DNA of 32,623 nucleotides from Mycobacteriales bacterium. Lineage in GTDB: Bacteria; Actinomycetota; Actinomycetes; Mycobacteriales; SCTD01. The stretch lies in contig JBBDWV010000041.1 of assembly GCA_040902655.1 (NCBI GenBank), positions 28,014 through 60,636 of the forward strand. The letters run 5' to 3'. This document shows positions 24,329 to 32,623 of the stretch, one piece after another; positions within the stretch are counted from its first letter, which is position 1; each line of letters begins with the position of its first letter. The notes beneath the pieces were generated by a model. It searched no databases, was not told the DNA's origin, and saw nothing but the letters and a program-made list of their open reading frames with translations. The translations under genes were made by a program, and so were the position numbers.

Positions 24329-25623
24329 GCGACCCCGACCAGCGCGTGCAGCCGGCTCCAGCTCTCCTGCGCCGACGACGCCTCGTGCATGTCCTGGCGC
24401 AGGAAGGAGCTGATGCCCGACTCGAGCTGGACGGCGCGGTCCACGAGCGGATTGGTGCCGGACACGTAGGCGCCGATCTCGAGCAGGTCCTTGGCCTCGC
24501 GGTGCGCGGCCATCAGCCGGCGCAGCGAGGTGCCGGCGGCCCGCTGCTCGGGCGTCGTGACGGCCGTCGCCACGCGGGAGACCGACTCCAGCACGTCGAT
24601 GCTGGGGAAGTGCCCGGCCGTGGCCAGCTTGCGGGTGAGCACCACGTGACCGTCCAGGATGGAGCGGGCGGCGTCACCGATCGGCTCGTTCATGTCGTCG
24701 CCCTCGACGAGCACGGTGTAGAGGCCGGTGATGCTGCCGACCTCGCCGGTGCCGGCCCGCTCGAGCAGCTGGGGGAGCAGCGCGAAGACCGACGGCGGGT
24801 AGCCGCGGGTGGCCGGCGGCTCGCCGGCGGACAGGCCGACCTCGCGCTGGGCCATCGCGAAGCGCGTGACGCTGTCCATCATCAGGACCACGTGCCGGCC
24901 CTGGTCGCGGAACCACTCGGCGATGCGGGTCGCGGTCAGCGCTGCCCGCAGTCGCACCAGCGCCGGCTCGTCGGAGGTGGCGACGACGACGACGGAGCGG
25001 GCCAGCCCCTCCTCGCCCAGGTCGTTCTCGAGGAACTCGCGCACCTCGCGGCCACGCTCGCCGACCAGCGCGATGACGGTGACGTCGGCCTCGCTGTTGC
25101 GGGCAACCATCGACAGCAGGCTGGACTTGCCGACACCGGAACCGGCGAAGATGCCCAGGCGCTGGCCGCGGCCGACGGGAATGAGGGTGTCCAGGGCGCG
25201 TACGCCGAGGGTGAGCGGCTCCGAGACGCGGGCGCGCCGCAGGGCGTGCGGGGGGACCCCACCGACGCCGGACTGCTCGAGGCCCTCGAGCCGGGGGCCG
25301 CCGTCGACGGGCCGGCCCAGGCCGTCGAGCACCCGGCCGAGCAGCTTGCTGCCCAGGCCGATCGTGAGCGGGCCGCCGCTGGCCTCCACCGAGGCCCCGG
25401 CGCGGACGCCCTGCAGCGTGCCGAAGGGCATGCACACCAGCCCGCCGTCGCGCAGTGCGACGACCTCGGCGGGCAGCCGGGTGCCGGCCACGTCGATGTG
25501 GACGGCGTCGCCGATGGCGGCGTCCAGGCCCTCGACCTCGAGGTTGAGGCCGACGACCCGGCGCACCCGTCCGGTGACGCGGGGGCGGGCCGCCTGCAGC
25601 GCCTGCTCGAGCTGCAGCGTCAC
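24325..25623 (-). CDS. fliI: Flagellum-specific ATPase FliI
   Basis: Hexameric ATPase that prepares substrates for export. 432 residues. Walker A is GSGVGKS at 161-167, the catalytic Glu is in VGERGREV (E190), and Walker B ends in MMD250, followed by SVTRFAMAQREVGL, the type III ATPase signature. GTG start overlaps the fliH stop (GTGA). Confidence 0.96.
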   Translation of the reverse strand: MTLQLEQALQAARPRVTGRVRRVVGLNLEVEGLDAAIGDAVHIDVAGTRLPAEVVALRDGGLVCMPFGTLQGVRAGASVEASGGPLTIGLGSKLLGRVLDGLGRPVDGGPRLEGLEQSGVGGVPPHALRRARVSEPLTLGVRALDTLIPVGRGQRLGIFAGSGVGKSSLLSMVARNSEADVTVIALVGERGREVREFLENDLGEEGLARSVVVVATSDEPALVRLRAALTATRIAEWFRDQGRHVVLMMDSVTRFAMAQREVGLSAGEPPATRGYPPSVFALLPQLLERAGTGEVGSITGLYTVLVEGDDMNEPIGDAARSILDGHVVLTRKLATAGHFPSIDVLESVSRVATAVTTPEQRAAGTSLRRLMAAHREAKDLLEIGAYVSGTNPLVDRAVQLESGISSFLRQDMHEASSAQESWSRLHALVGVA

Positions 25624-26366
25624 GGCTGCTGTCCCCGCAGCACCGCGGCGACGCGGGCCAGCGCCGGACCGATCTGCGCGTCGACCTGCCGACCGGCGGC
25701 CTCCACGACGCAGCCGCCGCGCTCGATCGAGCGGTCCGCGACGACGACCACGCGACGCCCCGCGGCGAGCGAGTTCACCTCGCCCAGGACCGCGGCGTCG
25801 TCCGGGTGGAGCTTCGCGGTGGCGGCGCAGTCCTCGGGAGCCAGCACCAGCGCCCGCACGAGCGCGTCACGTCCGGGGTTCTCGCTGATCGAGAGCTCCC
25901 GGTCGAGCACGGCCCGGGCGACGTCCAGCGCCAGATCGACGACCTGGTGCTCGATCTCGGCCAGGCTGACGGCTTCCCGCTGGCGGAAGGCCTCAGCTGC
26001 CCCGGCCAGCAGCGCGACCGCCTCGACCAGCTGTGCCTGCTGTCGTGCCTGCGCGTCGGCGGCCTGCTGGGCAGCGTGCTCGGCGGCGACGTGCGCCTCT
26101 GCCGTGGCGACCGCCAGGCCGGCGGCGTAGCCGGCCCGGTGGCCTTCGGCGTGTCCCTGCTCGACGGCCTGCTGCCGGGCCGTCGCGACGACGTCCTGCA
26201 GGTGCGGGTCGGTCAGCCGGGCATCCACGGTGTGGATCGGGGCGAACGGGCTGGTGCGCAGGTCGGCGTCCATCCGGGCCGGCCGCACCCCGTGGGCATC
26301 GCTGCCGCGCAGGACGGTGCCGCGCTGGGCGGTCCCGTGCACGGGAGTCTCAGACCACGTACTCAT
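25620..26366 (-). CDS. fliH: Flagellar assembly protein FliH
   Basis: Peripheral stalk and regulator of FliI. 248 residues: a variable N-terminus, a long Ala/Gln/Glu coiled coil (about 58-130, with the GHAEGHRAGYAAGLA Gly-repeat segment typical of FliH), and a C-terminal domain (about 135-240; LHPDDAAVL and SIERGGCVVEAAGRQVDAQI match FliH/V-type E subunits). ATG start overlaps the end of fliG by 17 bases. Confidence 0.92.
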   Translation of the reverse strand: MSTWSETPVHGTAQRGTVLRGSDAHGVRPARMDADLRTSPFAPIHTVDARLTDPHLQDVVATARQQAVEQGHAEGHRAGYAAGLAVATAEAHVAAEHAAQQAADAQARQQAQLVEAVALLAGAAEAFRQREAVSLAEIEHQVVDLALDVARAVLDRELSISENPGRDALVRALVLAPEDCAATAKLHPDDAAVLGEVNSLAAGRRVVVVADRSIERGGCVVEAAGRQVDAQIGPALARVAAVLRGQQP

Positions 26367-27363
26367 CGCGGTCCCCTCGGCTGATGACGATCTGGCCGGA
26401 CTCCTCGAGCGATCGGATGGTCGAGATGACCACGGCCTGCGCCTCCTCGACGGTGGCGAGGCGGACCGGACCGAGCATCTCGATCTCGTCGGCCAGCGTG
26501 AGCGCGGCGCGCTCCGACACGTTGTTCATGATCTTGTCGCGGAGATCCTGGCTGACGCCCTTCAGCGCCGTCGCCAGCTCCTTGGAGTCGACCTGGCGCA
26601 GCACCAGCTGCACGGAGCGGTCGTCGAGCGTGAGGACGTCCTCGAACATGAACATCTGGCTGCGGACCTCTTCGGCGAGCGCCGGGTCGCGCCGCTCCAG
26701 CCCCTCCAGGATCAGCCGCTCGGTCGCCCGGTCGGAGTTGTTGATGATGTCGATGAGCGGCTGGAGGCCGCCGGCGGCGGAGAAGTCGTTGGACTGCAGC
26801 ACCGAGGAGAGCTTGCGCTCGAGAATGGTCTCGACCTGCCGGATCACCTCCGGGGAGGTGTTCTCCATGGTGGCGACCCGGTGGGCGACGTCGGCCTGCA
26901 GGTCGTTCGGCATGCCGGACAGCACGACCGCGGCCTGCTCGGCCCGCATGTGGGCCAGCACCAGGGCGACCGTCTGCGGGTGCTCGTCCTGCAGGAAGGA
27001 CAGCACCTGGCGCGCATCCGCCCGGCGCAGGAACTCGAAGGGCATCTCGACCAGCGAGGCCTCCATCCGCTTGAGCAGCTCGGCGGCCTTCTCCGCCCCC
27101 ATGCTGGCCTCGAGGATCTCGCGGGCGAAGTCCATGCCGCCCTTGCCGTAGTGCCGGCGAGCGGTGGCGAGCTCCTGGAACTCCTCCATCACCGCGTCGA
27201 CGACGTCGTTGCCGACGGCCTCCAGGCGGGCGATCTCGTTGAGGACCTCCTCGACCTCGCTCTCGCGCAGCGACTTCAGGACGAGGGCGGAGCGCTCCCG
27301 ACCGAGCTGCACGAGCAGGATGGCGGCCTTCTGCGGTCCGGTGATCGTGGCGGTGTCGGCCAT
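26350..27363 (-). CDS. fliG: Flagellar motor switch protein FliG
   Basis: Rotor protein that meets the stator and sets rotation sense. 337 residues, normal. N-terminal FliF-binding part starts GPQKAAILLVQLG; the middle domain carries EHPQT (127-131) in FLQDEHPQTVALVLAHM; the C-terminal domain has the torque helix region (DDRSVQLVLRQVDSKELATAL, then LRDKIMNNVSERAA). ATG has GGAGG eight bases upstream, two bases after the fliF stop. Confidence 0.96.
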   Translation of the reverse strand: MADTATITGPQKAAILLVQLGRERSALVLKSLRESEVEEVLNEIARLEAVGNDVVDAVMEEFQELATARRHYGKGGMDFAREILEASMGAEKAAELLKRMEASLVEMPFEFLRRADARQVLSFLQDEHPQTVALVLAHMRAEQAAVVLSGMPNDLQADVAHRVATMENTSPEVIRQVETILERKLSSVLQSNDFSAAGGLQPLIDIINNSDRATERLILEGLERRDPALAEEVRSQMFMFEDVLTLDDRSVQLVLRQVDSKELATALKGVSQDLRDKIMNNVSERAALTLADEIEMLGPVRLATVEEAQAVVISTIRSLEESGQIVISRGDRDEYVV

Positions 27364-27365
27364 CG

Positions 27366-28961
27366 TCAGGACCTCCGGTCGGCGAGCCAGCCGCGGAGCA
27401 ACTGCGCGACCTCTTCGGGCTGGCGCTCGACGAGCTCGCCGATCTCGCCCTGGATGTGGATGCGCTGCCTGTCCTCGACGCTGAGCGGTGGCGGCTCGAG
27501 TGCCCGCCGCTCGGCGGCAGCGGCCAGCGCCGCGGCCTCCGCCGCGTCCGCATCGATCTGCGTGGCGACGATGTCGTACGGCAGCTCGACCTCCGTGCGC
27601 TGGTCGCGGCGCATGACGCGCAGGGCGTAGAGCAGGAGCAGTCCGACGACCAGCAGCACACCGACGGTGCGGATCAAATTCGCGCGTTCGGCCGCCTGCT
27701 CGGCGGCCTCGATCTTGGCGAACTCCTCCGCCGCGGCATTGGCGGCCGTCTCGTCGAACGCCATCCGGCTGACCTCGACGACGTCGCCGCGCTCCCGGTC
27801 GATGCCGGCGGCGGCGGCGACCAGCTGCTCGATCTCGGCCGGGGCGATGACGCCGGCGGCCTCGGCGTCCAGGACGACGGCGACCGACAGCCGCTCGACC
27901 TTGCCCGGAGCCGACTGCACCTGCTCGGTGACCTTGTCGACCGCCAGCGTGCGGCTCTCCTGCCCCTTCTCGTAGGTGCTGTCGCCACCGGCCAGGGCCG
28001 GGTTGTTGACGTTCTCCGGGCCGAGGACGCCGCCGACGATCTGCCCGCCCCCCTCATACTTCTCCGTGGTGACGGACTCGTTCACGGCAGGCGCCTGCTT
28101 GTCCTCGGGGTTGAACCGCTCGCTCGTGGTGGCCCGCTTGTCGAAGTCCAGCGCGGCCTTGACCCGCACGACGGCCTTGCCGCTGCCGACGATCGGGGTG
28201 AGCATCTCCTGCACCGAGGTCTGCAGCTCCTTCTCGAACGCCGCGGTCTGCACGGCGCGGGCGTCGCCCGCGGCGGCGTTGGCGCCGTCCTCGCCGGCGG
28301 CCGACAGCACGGTGCCGTTGGCGTCGGCGAGCGTCACCTGGTCGGGCGTGAGGCCCTCGACGCTGGAGGAGACCAGGTTGACCACGGCCTGCACCTGGCC
28401 GCCGGTCAGGTTCTTGCCCGGCTTGGTCTTGACCAGCACGGATGCGCTCGGCTTGCGGGCGTCCTCGGAGAACAGCGCCTCCTCGGGCATGACCAGGTGC
28501 ACGGTGGCGGCCTCGACACCCTCGATCGAGGTGATGGTCTTGGTCAGCTCGCCCTCGAGCGCCCGCTGGAAGTCGACCCGCTGGCGGAATTCCGAGGTGG
28601 TGATGCCCTGGCTGTCGAGCAGTTCGTAGCCCGACTTGCCGTCCTGCGGCAGCCCGGCCGCCGACAGGTCCAGCCGGAGCTGGTAGACGTCCTTCTGCGG
28701 GACGAGGATCGTGGAGCCGCCGGCGGCGAGCTGGTACTTCGTACCGCGGGTGCTGAGCTCCTCGGTGATGGCGGCGGCATCGCCGGCGGCCAGGTTGGTG
28801 AAGACCGGCACCATCGAGGGCTTGGCGGCCCAGGAGGTGAAGACCGCGCCACCGATGAGCAGCGCCACGAGGGCGATGGCGGTGACGGCCTTCTGGCCGG
28901 CGGTGAAGCCGGCGAGAAGCGTGCGCAGGCTCTGCGGGAGCTTGGAGAGCTGGGCGGGCAT
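27366..28961 (-). CDS. fliF: Flagellar MS-ring protein FliF
   Basis: Forms the MS ring in the membrane, base of the flagellum. 531 residues with two membrane helices (about 24-45 and 437-457) around periplasmic ring-building motifs: an YscJ-type domain (about 50-220, with SGYELLDSQGI, FQRALEGELTKTI and VHLVMPEEALF) and a FliF-specific region. The C-terminal tail (ending with EEVAQLLRGWLADR) binds FliG. ATG overlaps the fliE stop (TGATG). Confidence 0.96.
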   Translation of the reverse strand: MPAQLSKLPQSLRTLLAGFTAGQKAVTAIALVALLIGGAVFTSWAAKPSMVPVFTNLAAGDAAAITEELSTRGTKYQLAAGGSTILVPQKDVYQLRLDLSAAGLPQDGKSGYELLDSQGITTSEFRQRVDFQRALEGELTKTITSIEGVEAATVHLVMPEEALFSEDARKPSASVLVKTKPGKNLTGGQVQAVVNLVSSSVEGLTPDQVTLADANGTVLSAAGEDGANAAAGDARAVQTAAFEKELQTSVQEMLTPIVGSGKAVVRVKAALDFDKRATTSERFNPEDKQAPAVNESVTTEKYEGGGQIVGGVLGPENVNNPALAGGDSTYEKGQESRTLAVDKVTEQVQSAPGKVERLSVAVVLDAEAAGVIAPAEIEQLVAAAAGIDRERGDVVEVSRMAFDETAANAAAEEFAKIEAAEQAAERANLIRTVGVLLVVGLLLLYALRVMRRDQRTEVELPYDIVATQIDADAAEAAALAAAAERRALEPPPLSVEDRQRIHIQGEIGELVERQPEEVAQLLRGWLADRRS

Positions 28962-29278
28962 CAGACCTGCATCCTCATGATCTCGGTGAAGGCCTCGACG
29001 GCCTTGTTACGGACGGCAACGGTCATCTCGGTCGCGAGGCCGGACTGCGCGCTGGCGATCATGTAGTCGTGGATGTCCTTCAGGTCGCCGGTGGCGGCCT
29101 GGACGGCGAGCGTGTCGGTGGTCGAGTGCAGGCCCTGCAGGTTCTCGATGCCCTGGGTGACCATGTTCGCGAAGCCCTCGTCGGGCTTGGCGACCGTGTC
29201 CACGGTCGGCATGCTGGGGAGCGCGATGCCGGACAGGCCCGGCAGGCCCGGCTCGAAGCCGATCGGCGAGATGCTCAT
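28961..29278 (-). CDS. fliE: Flagellar hook-basal body protein FliE
   Basis: Adaptor between MS ring and rod. 105 residues; the C-terminal half is typical: ATGDLKDIHDYMIASAQSG followed by AVRNKAVEAFTEIMRMQV. The N-terminus is Pro/Gly-rich and variable. ATG overlaps the flgC stop. Confidence 0.95.
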   Translation of the reverse strand: MSISPIGFEPGLPGLSGIALPSMPTVDTVAKPDEGFANMVTQGIENLQGLHSTTDTLAVQAATGDLKDIHDYMIASAQSGLATEMTVAVRNKAVEAFTEIMRMQV

Positions 29279-29679
29279 CAGCGCTGCCCCAGCCGCAGGG
29301 CCTGGGAGTAGGCGTCCTTGGCCCGCTCGATCACCGAGATGTTCGCCTGGTAGCTGCGCTGGGCGATCATCAGCTGGGTCATCTGGTCGCCGAGGTCGAT
29401 GTCCGGCATCCGGACCATCCCCTCCTCGTCGGCGAGCGGGTGCTCGGGGTTGTGCACCATCCGGCCCTCCGGGTCACCGAAGACGGCGCCGGCGACCCGG
29501 ACGCCGCCGGCGCCGCCGTACTCGTTGGCCTGGGCGACGATCATCCGGGACTGGAAGGCGTCCTCGTCCGTGCGACGGGCGGTGTTGATGTTGGAGATGT
29601 TGTCGGAGACGGCATCGAGCCACTTGCGCGAGGTGCGCATGCCGGACGACGCCACGTCGAACGCGGCGAACAGGGACAT
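29278..29679 (-). CDS. flgC: Flagellar proximal rod protein FlgC
   Basis: Rod subunit, exported. 133 residues: FDVASSGMRTSRKWLDAVSD and NISNINT at the N-terminus, a short middle, and the C-terminal helix LGDQMTQLMIAQRSYQANIS. ATG 29679 overlaps the flgB stop (TGATG); longer in-frame extensions read through flgB and are not real. Confidence 0.95.
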   Translation of the reverse strand: MSLFAAFDVASSGMRTSRKWLDAVSDNISNINTARRTDEDAFQSRMIVAQANEYGGAGGVRVAGAVFGDPEGRMVHNPEHPLADEEGMVRMPDIDLGDQMTQLMIAQRSYQANISVIERAKDAYSQALRLGQR

Positions 29680-30014
29680 CAGGCGCTTCCAATCGCTCTG
29701 CGGAGTCCGTTGAACTTGTTGTTCAAGGCGGTGACGGTGAGCTCGTAGCGCAGGCCGGTCTCCATCGCGGCGACCGTCTCGGTGTCGAGGTTCACGTTGT
29801 TGCCGTTGAGCCGGGTGGGCTCCAGCGAGCGGGCCACGTGGGGGGCGCTCGGGGCCTCGCCGTTCGCGGCGGCGGCGCGCAGGCTGGACTCGAAATCCAC
29901 CTTGCCCGCCAGGAAGTTGGGGGTCTCGATGTTGGCGATGTTGTCCGCGATCGTCCGCTGGCGCAGGGACAGCCCGCGCAGGGCGCTGTGCAGGACGCCT
30001 TCGACGCCGGTCAT
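29679..30014 (-). CDS. flgB: Flagellar proximal rod protein FlgB
   Basis: Rod subunit next to FliE. 111 residues: LHSALRGLSLRQRTIADNIA, then NIETPNFLAGKVDFE, and the C-terminal LNGNNVNLDTE and ALNNKFNGLRRAI. ATG 30014 is placed by similarity; the ribosome site is poor. First gene of the flgB-flgE operon, with a sigma-28-like promoter about 140 bases upstream, so the leader is fairly long. Confidence 0.92.
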   Translation of the reverse strand: MTGVEGVLHSALRGLSLRQRTIADNIANIETPNFLAGKVDFESSLRAAAANGEAPSAPHVARSLEPTRLNGNNVNLDTETVAAMETGLRYELTVTALNNKFNGLRRAIGSA

Positions 30015-30154
30015 CGGCGGGACACGAGCTGCGGGCGGGGTGGGGCGATCCGAGCATGACTGGCCGACACCGTCGACCCTCCTCTGGGAAGAGTGGGGAG
30101 TCACCGCCCGGTCCCTGGGCAGTTGCGGTCGAGCGATCCGTGCTCACAGAGTCT

Positions 30155-30180
30155 TTCGACCACACGCGTCCCCGCTTGAG
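30155..30180 (-). promoter_or_regulatory. Sigma-28/FliA-like promoter of flgB operon
   Basis: CTCAAG (30180-30175), 14-base spacer, GTCGAA (30160-30155). The preceding GTTAGGG resembles the extended upstream part of the fliM and flhA sites. It is back to back with the promoter of the CheX-like gene. Confidence 0.65.
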
Positions 30181-30206
30181 CCCTAACGGGTGATGCTGTG
30201 CCGGTG

Positions 30207-30232
30207 CTCAGGAACGGGCATGCTCTGTCGAA
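30207..30232 (+). promoter_or_regulatory. Sigma-28/FliA-like promoter of the CheX-like gene
   Basis: CTCAGG (30207-30212), 14-base spacer, GTCGAA (30227-30232). Divergent from the flgB promoter 27 bases away. The predicted start near 30239 leaves a leader of about 48 bases. Confidence 0.65.
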
Positions 30233-30286
30233 GGAACAGATGCCGACCTCGACAGAGGCCGGTTCGACGTGGACGGAGGAGATCCG

Positions 30287-30796
30287 ATGACCCCCGGTCA
30301 GCTCGCCACCCCGGTCGTCCCCGTTCCGGTGCCGCAGGCGGCGCAGGTCGGTGAGCTCCTGCAGACGCTCACCGGCGGAGCGGTCGAGGTCGCTCCCGGC
30401 CCTCCCGTCCTGCCGGGGCGTGAGCCCGCGCTCGTGGCGGTCTACGTCACCGACGACACCGTGACCGGCGCGGTGGTGGCCTGCGAGCTGTCGCTGGCCG
30501 CCCACGCGGGTGCGGCCCTGGGCGCTGTGCCCGTCACCGAGGCCGAGCAGGCACTGGCCTCGGGCGTGCTGTCCGCCGACCTGTCCGAGAACGCCGACGA
30601 GGTCCTCAACGTGCTGGCTGCGGCCTTCAACACCCCCGGGGCGCCCGCCCTGCGGCTGTACCGGGTGTACGCGGTGGGGGAGCCGCTCCCGGCCGAGATC
30701 GGCCGGGTGCTCGGCTACGTGATGCGCCGGGTCGACCTGCAGTTGCACATCGTCGGGTACGGCGGGGGCAGGTTGTCGGTCGTCGCGGTCGGCTGA
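30287..30796 (+). CDS. CheX/CheC-like chemotaxis phosphatase family protein
   Basis: CheC/CheX/FliY proteins dephosphorylate CheY-P. This 169-residue protein has the fold pattern: a strand (ALVAVYVTDD), a Gly/Ala helix (SLAAHAGAALG), the central helix with E105-x-x-N108 in DEVLNVLAAAFN, which corresponds to the family active-site ExxN, and the late helices. The preceding Asp/Ser of the full signature is not in place, so activity is uncertain. ATG 30287 has GGAGGA six bases upstream. It is divergent from flgB and behind its own sigma-28-like promoter; it converges with the hybrid kinase, seven bases between stops. An alternative reading is a divergent C-ring or signalling protein of the same fold. 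Confidence 0.65.
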   Translation: MTPGQLATPVVPVPVPQAAQVGELLQTLTGGAVEVAPGPPVLPGREPALVAVYVTDDTVTGAVVACELSLAAHAGAALGAVPVTEAEQALASGVLSADLSENADEVLNVLAAAFNTPGAPALRLYRVYAVGEPLPAEIGRVLGYVMRRVDLQLHIVGYGGGRLSVVAVG

Positions 30797-30803
30797 GCGG
30801 GCC

Positions 30804-32623
30804 TCAGCCGGGACGGCGGGCGTCGGGCTGCTCGAGCGCGGCGTCCACCACCTCGAGGAAGCGGTGCACGTCCAGCGGCTTGGTGACGTAGTCGAACGCG
30901 CCTTCCTCCCGCAGCTGCCGCACCCGGTTAGGGCTGGCGTCGGCGCTGGCGATGACCACCGGGATGTGCCGTGTCCGCGGGTCGGACTGCAACCGGTTCA
31001 GCACGTCCCGGCCGGACAGGTCGGGCAGGTGCAGGTCGAGCACGACGATGTCGGGCAGGTGCTGGGAGGCCAGCTCCAGGGCCAGCCGGCCCAGCATCGC
31101 GGGCAGCACGGAGATCTCCGGCCGCCGGCGCAGCATCGCCTCGACCAGCCGCAGGTTGGTCAGGTTGTCCTCGACCAGCAGCAGCGTCCGCCGTCCGCCG
31201 GCAGACGGTGCCGGCGGTGCGGCGGGGTGGATGGCCTCCACCGGCTGCTCGGTGATCGGTAGGTCGATCCAGAAGGTCGAGCCCTCGCCGGTGGCGCTGG
31301 TGACGCCGATCTGTCCTCCCATCGCGTGCACCAGCTGCCTGGTGAGGGCCAGGCCCAGGCCGGTCCCTTCCACGCCGGCGGCCTCCGCGTCGAGCCGCTC
31401 GAACGGCTCGAACAGCCGATGCTGGCGGGCCGGGTCGATGCCGGGGCCGCTGTCGCGGACCGATACCCGCAGCAGGTCGCCCGCCCGGCGCTCGCAGGAC
31501 ACCTGCACCTCACCGCCGTCGTGGTTGTACTTGACCGCGTTCGACAGCAGGTTGAGCAGGATCTGCCGGCACCGCTGACGGTCGGTGTGCACGTACGCGT
31601 CGCAGTGCTCGGGCGAGACGGCCAGCCGGATGGAGCGCGCGTCCGCCAGCGGCCGGATCAGGGCCGCCGCGTCGTCGAGCAGTTCTGCCGTGTGCACCGG
31701 CTCGAGCGAGATCGTCATCGCCCCGGCCTCGATGCGCGAGAGGTCCAGGACGTCGTTGACCAGCGCGAGCAGGTGCCGGCCGGCCTTGACGATGTGGCCG
31801 ACCGCCTCCTCGTCGTCGGTGTTCAGCTCCGTGAGCTCGAGCAGCTGGCCGAAGCCGAGGATGGCGTTGAGCGGCGTACGGAACTCGTGGCTCATCCGCG
31901 ACAGGAACTCGCTCTTGGCCAGGTTGGCCTGGGTCGCCTCCTGCCGGGCGCGCTCGGCCTCCTGCTGGGCCAGCTCGGCCTCTCGCTGGGTCCGCTCCAG
32001 GACGACGCGCTGCTCGCGCTCCTCGGCCAGCAGGGCGCAGCGCTGCAGCGCGAGCCCGGCGACGGCGGCCATGGCGGACAGCAGACCGACCCCCTCGAGG
32101 CCGAAGAACCGGGTGTAGGCGCTGGTCCAGACGACCAGGTCGCCCCGGCCGTCGCCGAGCGGGACGATCTGCAGCGGCGTGCTGTCCGCCCCGGACGGCT
32201 GCTCCGGCAGCAGGCGCATCCCCACCGGCGGCGCGGCGCCGTAGGAGGCCGAGACGGTGCCGCTGGCATCCACGAGCGCTGCGCCTGCACCGCCGACGAT
32301 GGCCGCCGTGGGCGGCAGGAGTGCGCGCGCCACGTCGTCGACGGTCGTCGCGCCGAGCACAGCCATCGTCGCGCTCTGCAGGCGGTCCCGCTCGGGCTGC
32401 GACCACGACATCCGGATCGCGCGCGGCGGGCTGAAGCCCAGACCGAAGCCGATCGCGCTGGCCAGCACACCCGCCTGGACGGTGAGGTCCAGCAGCACCG
32501 CGTCGCGCCCGACGTTGGCTCCGACCAGCAGCAGGGTCAGCGCGAGCACCCCGGTCCCGGCGCTCATCAGCCGCATCCGGCGGCGTGCGACGGTCGGCTG
32601 CCCCCGTCCGGCTGCCCACAGCC
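30804..32623 (-). CDS. Hybrid sensor histidine kinase with receiver domain (5' end outside window)
   Basis: A membrane-linked kinase that passes phosphate from its own His to a C-terminal Asp. Counting from ATG 32576: hydrophobic segments about 5-20 and 32-48; GAF-like region about 65-180; coiled coil 182-222; HisKA with His230 in SHEFRTPLN; HATPase_c about 325-440 ([30 protein letters not shown]); receiver about 467-580 with Asp514 ([12 protein letters not shown]) and Lys in TKP. The frame stays open from 32576 to the window end with a plausible protein ([10 protein letters not shown] before a helix), so the true start probably lies outside. No dedicated partner gene is seen. A motility role is suggested only by position. 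Confidence 0.9.
   Translation of the reverse strand, partial: LWAAGRGQPTVARRRMRLMSAGTGVLALTLLLVGANVGRDAVLLDLTVQAGVLASAIGFGLGFSPPRAIRMSWSQPERDRLQSATMAVLGATTVDDVARALLPPTAAIVGGAGAALVDASGTVSASYGAAPPVGMRLLPEQPSGADSTPLQIVPLGDGRGDLVVWTSAYTRFFGLEGVGLLSAMAAVAGLALQRCALLAEEREQRVVLERTQREAELAQQEAERARQEATQANLAKSEFLSRMSHEFRTPLNAILGFGQLLELTELNTDDEEAVGHIVKAGRHLLALVNDVLDLSRIEAGAMTISLEPVHTAELLDDAAALIRPLADARSIRLAVSPEHCDAYVHTDRQRCRQILLNLLSNAVKYNHDGGEVQVSCERRAGDLLRVSVRDSGPGIDPARQHRLFEPFERLDAEAAGVEGTGLGLALTRQLVHAMGGQIGVTSATGEGSTFWIDLPITEQPVEAIHPAAPPAPSAGGRRTLLLVEDNLTNLRLVEAMLRRRPEISVLPAMLGRLALELASQHLPDIVVLDLHLPDLSGRDVLNRLQSDPRTRHIPVVIASADASPNRVRQLREEGAFDYVTKPLDVHRFLEVVDAALEQPDARRPG

Overview
The window is very GC-rich DNA (dense G/C third positions, frequent GTG and TTG starts, long chance open frames on both strands). 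It comes from a motile, Gram-positive-type actinobacterium: the flagellar set has no outer-membrane P/L-ring genes (flgA/H/I), and the accessory genes (orn next to tRNA-His, cbtBA, ssb, ettA) fit that phylum. I cannot name the genus from sequence alone.

Layout. (1) 1-7226, housekeeping and accessory: tRNA-His, oligoribonuclease (orn) and tRNA-Arg(TCT) on the minus strand; a cobalamin-riboswitch-controlled cobalt transport pair cbtB-cbtA on the minus strand; an SSB paralogue and an HDOD-domain protein on the plus strand; a ~930-base stretch without a supportable gene that holds a G-rich 27-bp tandem repeat and a perfect 20-bp inverted repeat; then the ABC-F protein ettA and a small VanZ-like membrane protein. 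(2) 7265-30014, minus strand: an almost uninterrupted flagellar locus, read from high to low coordinates: flgB-flgC-fliE-fliF-fliG-fliH-fliI-fliJ-(NlpC/P60 + lytic transglycosylase)-fliK-flgD-flgE, a strong hairpin, then flbD-motA-motB-fliL-fliM-fliN-fliO-fliP-fliQ-fliR-flhB-flhA-(FlhF-like)-(PilZ)-(small membrane protein). (3) 30287-32623: a plus-strand CheX/CheC-like gene divergent from flgB, converging on a hybrid histidine kinase that runs off the right edge.

How it works together. The first block makes the rod, MS ring, switch protein FliG, export ATPase complex, hook cap, hook and hook-length ruler, plus a wall hydrolase to open the peptidoglycan. The second makes the stator (MotAB, FliL), the C-ring (FliM/FliN), the export gate (FliOPQR-FlhBA) and c-di-GMP- and placement-type accessory proteins. 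Filament, hook-filament junction, distal rod (FlgF/G), sigma factor and the core chemotaxis genes are not in this window. Five sites of the form CTCA(A/G)G-N14-G(C/T)CGA(T/A), all with the same spacing, stand before flgB, the CheX-like gene, flbD, fliM and flhA; they look like flagellar sigma (FliA/sigma-28 class) promoters and would place the whole locus and the CheX-like gene in one regulon.

Most of the window is recognisable. The points that deserve a second look are the FlhF-like protein that has lost its P-loop, the unusual FliM/FliN architecture, the promoter set, the bifunctional wall hydrolase, the repeats at 4.5-4.8 kb, a 14-C homopolymer inside orn, and the start of the VanZ-like gene.
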